A DNA stretch of 8,881 nt, taken from positions 2,729-11,609 of the forward strand of contig DILZ01000069.1 in NCBI GenBank assembly GCA_002425305.1. The letters are read 5' to 3'. Under the pieces are notes generated by a model. That model worked only from the letters and a program-made list of their open reading frames with translations. It was not told the origin of the DNA and searched no databases. The stretch comes from Ruminococcaceae bacterium UBA5579 (lineage in GTDB: Bacteria; Bacillota; Clostridia; Oscillospirales; Ruminococcaceae). Position numbers and translations under genes: made by a program. Positions 5,976 through 8,881 of the stretch are shown here, in pieces (positions within the stretch are counted from its first letter, which is position 1; every line of letters starts with the position of its first letter).

Positions 5976-7076
5976 TCACACCTCCCCGGGCAAAAGCGGC
6001 TGTTCAAGCAAAGCCGACAACAGCGCGATGTTCAAAGCGGCTTCAACACACGGAACAGCGCGGGGTACGACACAAGGGTCGTGTCTGCCTTTTATTATCA
6101 ATTGCTCTTCGGTACTTGTCTTAAAATCAACGCTGTTTTGCGGCTGAGATATTGACGGCGTTGGTTTGAACGCCACACGAAATATTATCGGCATCCCCGA
6201 GCTTATTCCGCCAAGTATTCCGCCATGATTGTTTGTTATAGTGACTACTTTTCCGTTGTCAAGCGAGAATTCATCGTTGTTTTCACTGCCAAACAGCTCA
6301 GTACAGCCAAATCCGATACCGAATTCAATGCCTTTTACAGCAGGTATCGCAAACACAAGCCGCGAGATCGTATTCTCCAGACCTTCCATCATCGGAGAAC
6401 CCACGCCCGCCGGAAAACCGACCGCCGCGCACTCAACAACGCCGCCGACACTGTCCTGAGCCATTCTGGCAGAGTTTATCATCTCGCGCATCTTCTGTTC
6501 GGCGTTTTCGGAAAGGGTAGGGAAGGGGCGTGATCTAACCTGCTCAAGCTGCTTTGCGGTGATGTTTACGGGGTCGAACGGTTCGTCGCACACGTCCTTT
6601 ATTGAGCGGATATGCGCTCCCGTAATTATCCCGCGCCGTTCAAGTATCTGTCCGCAGACCGCTCCCGCAAAGCACAGCGGAGCGGTGATCCTTCCTGAAA
6701 AATGTCCGCCGCCGCGCGGATCGTTCGCGCCGTTGTAGCGCAAATAGCCCGTGTAATCAGCGTGAGCGGGTCTTGCGATATGTGAGATATTTCCGTAATC
6801 ACCCGAGTGTTGGTCGGAATTGAAGATCACCGCCGCAAGCGGAGTGCCTGTGGTCTTTCCCTCATACAGTCCCGAAAGTATCTCGGGGATATCTTTTTCG
6901 CTGCGCGTTGTGGACGTGCCGTCCTTTTTTGGAGCACGGCGCGCCATAAACTCTCCTATCTTATCAAGGTCGATCGGTTCTCCGCCCGGAAGATTATCCA
7001 GCACTGCGCCGATGCCTTTGCCGTGGCTCTCTCCAAAAAGGGATAGCTTGATCCCGCCGTTGTAAGTAGACGACAT
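5976..7076 (-). CDS. aroC: Chorismate synthase
   Basis: The 366-residue product converts 5-enolpyruvylshikimate-3-phosphate to chorismate with reduced FMN, the last step of the shikimate pathway, in the cytosol. The N-terminus has the family signature LFGESHGKGIGAVLDNLPGG (residues 13-32) with the catalytic-type His 18. The second signature region, RPAHADYTGYLRY to GGGHFSGRIT, lies at residues 102-131 with His 105. The third, GRHDPCVVPRAVPCVEAA, is near the C-terminus. Arg 46, usual in the active site, is present in MARRAP. Length is at the short end of the normal range. The GGHFSGRIT form, instead of GGRSSARET, is the variant I know from many Clostridia. ATG at 7076 lies one base after the preceding stop, with GGGGG inside the preceding gene's end as ribosome site. 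No flavin reductase domain is attached, so reduced FMN must come from elsewhere. Confidence 0.97.
   Translation of the reverse strand: MSSTYNGGIKLSLFGESHGKGIGAVLDNLPGGEPIDLDKIGEFMARRAPKKDGTSTTRSEKDIPEILSGLYEGKTTGTPLAAVIFNSDQHSGDYGNISHIARPAHADYTGYLRYNGANDPRGGGHFSGRITAPLCFAGAVCGQILERRGIITGAHIRSIKDVCDEPFDPVNITAKQLEQVRSRPFPTLSENAEQKMREMINSARMAQDSVGGVVECAAVGFPAGVGSPMMEGLENTISRLVFAIPAVKGIEFGIGFGCTELFGSENNDEFSLDNGKVVTITNNHGGILGGISSGMPIIFRVAFKPTPSISQPQNSVDFKTSTEEQLIIKGRHDPCVVPRAVPCVEAALNIALLSALLEQPLLPGEV
5981..5985 (-). promoter_or_regulatory. Ribosome binding site that decides the DUF4364 start
   Basis: GGAGG on the minus strand lies inside the last codons of aroC. It is one base from the GTG at 5979 and seven bases from the in-frame GTG at 5973, so the latter is the better start. 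Confidence 0.65.
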
Positions 7077-7077
7077 A

Positions 7078-7551
7078 TTATTTCCCCCGTTTTGTTATTT
7101 CTTTATAAGCTATGTCAATAAGCGGCTTCAAAGCATTGTATTCCTTATCTCCCGAAATTATTTGATAAACGTTTTCATTGCCGATTGCTTCAACAAGATC
7201 GCAGAAATATTGATACGGACGATCTTCATCATCGGATTCGTAATATTCCGCGACAAACGGCTTGATCTCATCACAGATATCGGAATCCCAAAACTTTCCG
7301 TCGCAATAATCCATAAGATACTGCGCTCCCGTGATCTCGCCCTTACGAACAAGCTCGCAGACCTCCGGGTCGCTTTCTTCGCCTTCAAAGTGATTTTCAA
7401 TGATCCACCGCAAAAAAAGCCCGATATGATCTGCCGCGTAAAGGCATACCTCGTCAGCTTGCTCGTCGGTCAACTCGCCTGTAATACCGTTTCGCTCGCG
7501 GTAAGCCGCTGCCGCGCTGTCATAGTGCCAATCATATCTGTCAATTGACAT
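7078..7551 (-). CDS. Uncharacterised acidic protein (DUF7832-like), in the aro operon
   Basis: A 157-residue, strongly acidic soluble protein. Its pattern YDWHYDSA, then HIGLFLRWIIENHF, GEITGAQYLMDYCDGKFW and PFVAEYYES resembles the widespread uncharacterised family that I recall as DUF7832; that name is from memory and unchecked. No catalytic motif is recognised. Members I know are small single-domain proteins without assigned function. ATG at 7551 has a strong AGGAGG site whose first base belongs to the stop codon of the preceding GNAT gene, and its own stop is one base from the aroC start. Such packing means it is expressed with aroA and aroC. A link to aromatic biosynthesis is not supported by the sequence itself. 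Confidence 0.8.
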   Translation of the reverse strand: MSIDRYDWHYDSAAAAYRERNGITGELTDEQADEVCLYAADHIGLFLRWIIENHFEGEESDPEVCELVRKGEITGAQYLMDYCDGKFWDSDICDEIKPFVAEYYESDDEDRPYQYFCDLVEAIGNENVYQIISGDKEYNALKPLIDIAYKEITKRGK

Positions 7552-7558
7552 AAAACCA

Positions 7559-7564
7559 CCTCCT
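7559..7564 (-). promoter_or_regulatory. Strong Shine-Dalgarno site overlapping the GNAT stop codon
   Basis: The minus strand reads TAGGAGGTGG, where TAG (7563-7565) is the GNAT stop and AGGAGG lies seven bases before the ATG at 7551. This is the most complete ribosome site in the operon and predicts strong translation of the acidic protein. Confidence 0.75.
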
Positions 7565-7991
7565 AAAAATATTTTTTGAAAGTGAACGATGTTTTTTCAT
7601 ACCCTTGATTTTCATAAAACTTATGAGCCTCGGGTCGCTTGAAATTGCTGCTCAGAGTGATAACCCCATATTTGTGTTCGTCGGCTGTTTTTTCTACAGC
7701 GCGCAGCAGAGCAGCGCCTATGCCGTTTCTTTGATATTCCGATCTTACGGCAAGACCGATCACTCGCAAAAACTCACCATCGACCTCCAGCGAAATTTCC
7801 TTTACCGTTGAAATAAAACCGCACACTTTTCCGTCAATCTCCGCAACAAGGACATTGTAGTTTTCACGCAAGCTCATCAATTCAAATCGTTTCCGGACGT
7901 CGCTTTCGGTGATCTTCGGATAACCGAGTTCTTTTTTTATAAGCTCAAAAACGCTCGTTATATCGGATAATTCACACTTTCTGATGATCAT
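7563..7991 (-). CDS. GNAT family N-acetyltransferase, substrate unknown
   Basis: A single-domain acyltransferase of 142 residues that should transfer an acetyl group from acetyl-CoA to an amine. It has the GNAT start (MIIRKCELSDITSVFELI), a beta-4 strand FLRVIGLAV and the acetyl-CoA pyrophosphate loop QRNGIG at 87-92 followed by helix GAALLRAVEK. The C-terminal part RPEAHKFYENQGYEK (119-133) contains Tyr 126, the usual general acid position. It could act on a protein N-terminus, amino acid, polyamine or antibiotic; the sequence does not decide. Its ATG overlaps the aroA stop (ATGA, 7988-7991) and GAGG within the end of aroA serves as ribosome site, so translation is coupled to aroA. Its place between aroA and aroC implies co-expression only. 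Confidence 0.9.
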   Translation of the reverse strand: MIIRKCELSDITSVFELIKKELGYPKITESDVRKRFELMSLRENYNVLVAEIDGKVCGFISTVKEISLEVDGEFLRVIGLAVRSEYQRNGIGAALLRAVEKTADEHKYGVITLSSNFKRPEAHKFYENQGYEKTSFTFKKYF

Positions 7992-8881
7992 ATTTCCTCA
8001 ACCTCTCCACTAAGCGATCTGTAAACCTCAAAGAAGTCAGGGAACGATTTTCTGACGCACTCCGCGCCGCGAATTATCAGCGGCTGTTCGCACATTGTCG
8101 CCGCAATGGACATTGACATTGGGATACGGTGGTCGTTGTGACCGTCTATTTCACCGCCGCGCAGCCTCTCCACGCCCTCAATATCGAGATAATCCTCGCC
8201 GACCGTAACCTTGCCGCCTATGGCGTTCAGACACTCCGCCGTAACAGACAGCCTGTCGCTTTCCTTATAGCGCAGCCGCGCAACGTTCGATATCCTGCTG
8301 GTGCCGTTGCAAAAGCACGCAAGCACGGTCAAAATCGGAACAAGATCGGGAATATCGGCTCCGTCTATATTGAAGGGGGCGCGGCTTTTATCGAACTTAT
8401 CGCATATTTCCATTATTCTGCGGTCTCCTTGCAAAGAATTTTCGTTAAGTCCGCGTATATCCAGCTCCGAACCGAGCGAATTAGCCACCCTGAAGAACGC
8501 TGCCTGAGAGTAATCGCCCTCGACAGCTCCCGAAAACGGCTTAAGCCGCTGATTACCTTTGATATGATATCCTGTATCCGTTTCGGAAATTTCGCACCCG
8601 AAATCCTTCAGAACACCTAAAGTAATATCAATATAAGGCTTGGAGTTCAGCTTTGATGTGAGTACTATTTCGCTGTCGCCGTCAAGCAGCGGCAAAGCAA
8701 ACATAAGCCCCGTGATAAATTGCGACGACAGCCCGCCGTCAATCTCAAACCGCCCCGATCTCAGCTTTCCCGAAACGCGACAGGGAAGAGAGCAGCCGTT
8801 TTCAGCCGAATCTAAATCAAAGCTTATTCCGTGTTTGGGGAACTCCTCCGTAAACGCGGTTATGGGACGCTGCGGCAGCTC
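7988..8881 (-). CDS. aroA: 3-phosphoshikimate 1-carboxyvinyltransferase (EPSP synthase), 5'-truncated by the window edge
   Basis: The frame is open to position 8881, so about 297 C-terminal residues of a protein normally near 420 are visible; ATG at 8704 is internal, because the upstream codons encode the conserved SGKLRSGRFEIDGGLSSQFITGL. The enzyme joins phosphoenolpyruvate to shikimate-3-phosphate to give EPSP, the substrate of the AroC enzyme encoded downstream. In order one sees SSQF, GDYSQAAFF, ADIPDLVP (catalytic Asp), RYKESDRL (catalytic Glu), NDHRIPMS and RKSFPDFF, so all active-site elements of this half are intact. The phosphoenolpyruvate-binding Gly loop that sets glyphosate sensitivity lies beyond the window. 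Its stop overlaps the GNAT start by four bases. The operon promoter must be upstream of the window. Confidence 0.96.
   Translation of the reverse strand, partial: ELPQRPITAFTEEFPKHGISFDLDSAENGCSLPCRVSGKLRSGRFEIDGGLSSQFITGLMFALPLLDGDSEIVLTSKLNSKPYIDITLGVLKDFGCEISETDTGYHIKGNQRLKPFSGAVEGDYSQAAFFRVANSLGSELDIRGLNENSLQGDRRIMEICDKFDKSRAPFNIDGADIPDLVPILTVLACFCNGTSRISNVARLRYKESDRLSVTAECLNAIGGKVTVGEDYLDIEGVERLRGGEIDGHNDHRIPMSMSIAATMCEQPLIIRGAECVRKSFPDFFEVYRSLSGEVEEI

Noticed and set aside
7162..7548. A plus-strand open frame of 128 codons with hydrophobic segments opposite the acidic DUF7832-like gene.
   Set aside because: Hydrophobic segments are expected on the strand opposite an acidic protein (Asp and Glu codons read as Ile, Val, Leu and Phe in reverse). 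The minus-strand gene has the strong ribosome site and operon spacing.
8129..8620. A plus-strand open frame of 163 codons opposite aroA.
   Set aside because: The opposite strand encodes intact EPSP synthase motifs along the whole stretch, and this frame has no ribosome site or known domain.

Overview
The window looks like chromosomal DNA of a strictly anaerobic Clostridia-class Firmicute, probably a gut member of the Ruminococcaceae/Oscillospiraceae. This is inferred from family content: a DUF4364 protein, a three-repeat S1 protein typical of that group, the clostridial second type of PRPP synthetase, and an [FeFe]-hydrogenase-like protein. AGGAGG-type ribosome sites and tightly packed operons agree. 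It reads as ordinary chromosome: I see no tRNA, rRNA, insertion sequence, CRISPR array or prophage gene.

Layout. (1) Positions 1-1953, plus strand: the 3' part of a ribose-phosphate pyrophosphokinase-like gene, then rarA/mgsA (replication-associated AAA+ ATPase) one base later, so probably one transcript. (2) 1944-2870, minus: a free-standing S1 RNA-binding protein that converges on rarA and overlaps its end by 10 bp. (3) 2992-4866, minus: the most striking gene, a 624-residue soluble protein fusing a two-cluster ferredoxin domain, an [FeFe]-hydrogenase catalytic-type domain, a four-cysteine Fe-S domain and a chemoreceptor (MCP) signalling hairpin. It has its own promoter, which carries a perfect 11-bp dyad, and its own terminator (2941-2975), so it is probably a monocistronic unit. 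(4) 5047-8881, minus: a six-gene operon read right to left: aroA (5' end beyond the window), a GNAT acetyltransferase, an uncharacterised acidic protein, aroC, a DUF4364 protein and a small aromatic-rich orphan. The genes overlap or sit 1-11 bp apart.

How they work together. aroA and aroC encode the last two steps of the shikimate pathway (EPSP, then chorismate); the four interleaved genes have no known role in it but must be largely co-expressed. The hydrogenase-MCP fusion keeps the four cysteines that would hold an H-cluster but lacks the cysteine used for proton transfer in catalytic enzymes. That suggests a cytosolic H2 or redox sensor passing its signal to a chemotaxis-type kinase or a similar partner, rather than an H2-producing enzyme. 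This is the best candidate for an interesting system here. Its general type (sensory group of [FeFe]-hydrogenases) is known, but the MCP output, the altered receptor tip and the promoter palindromes deserve attention.
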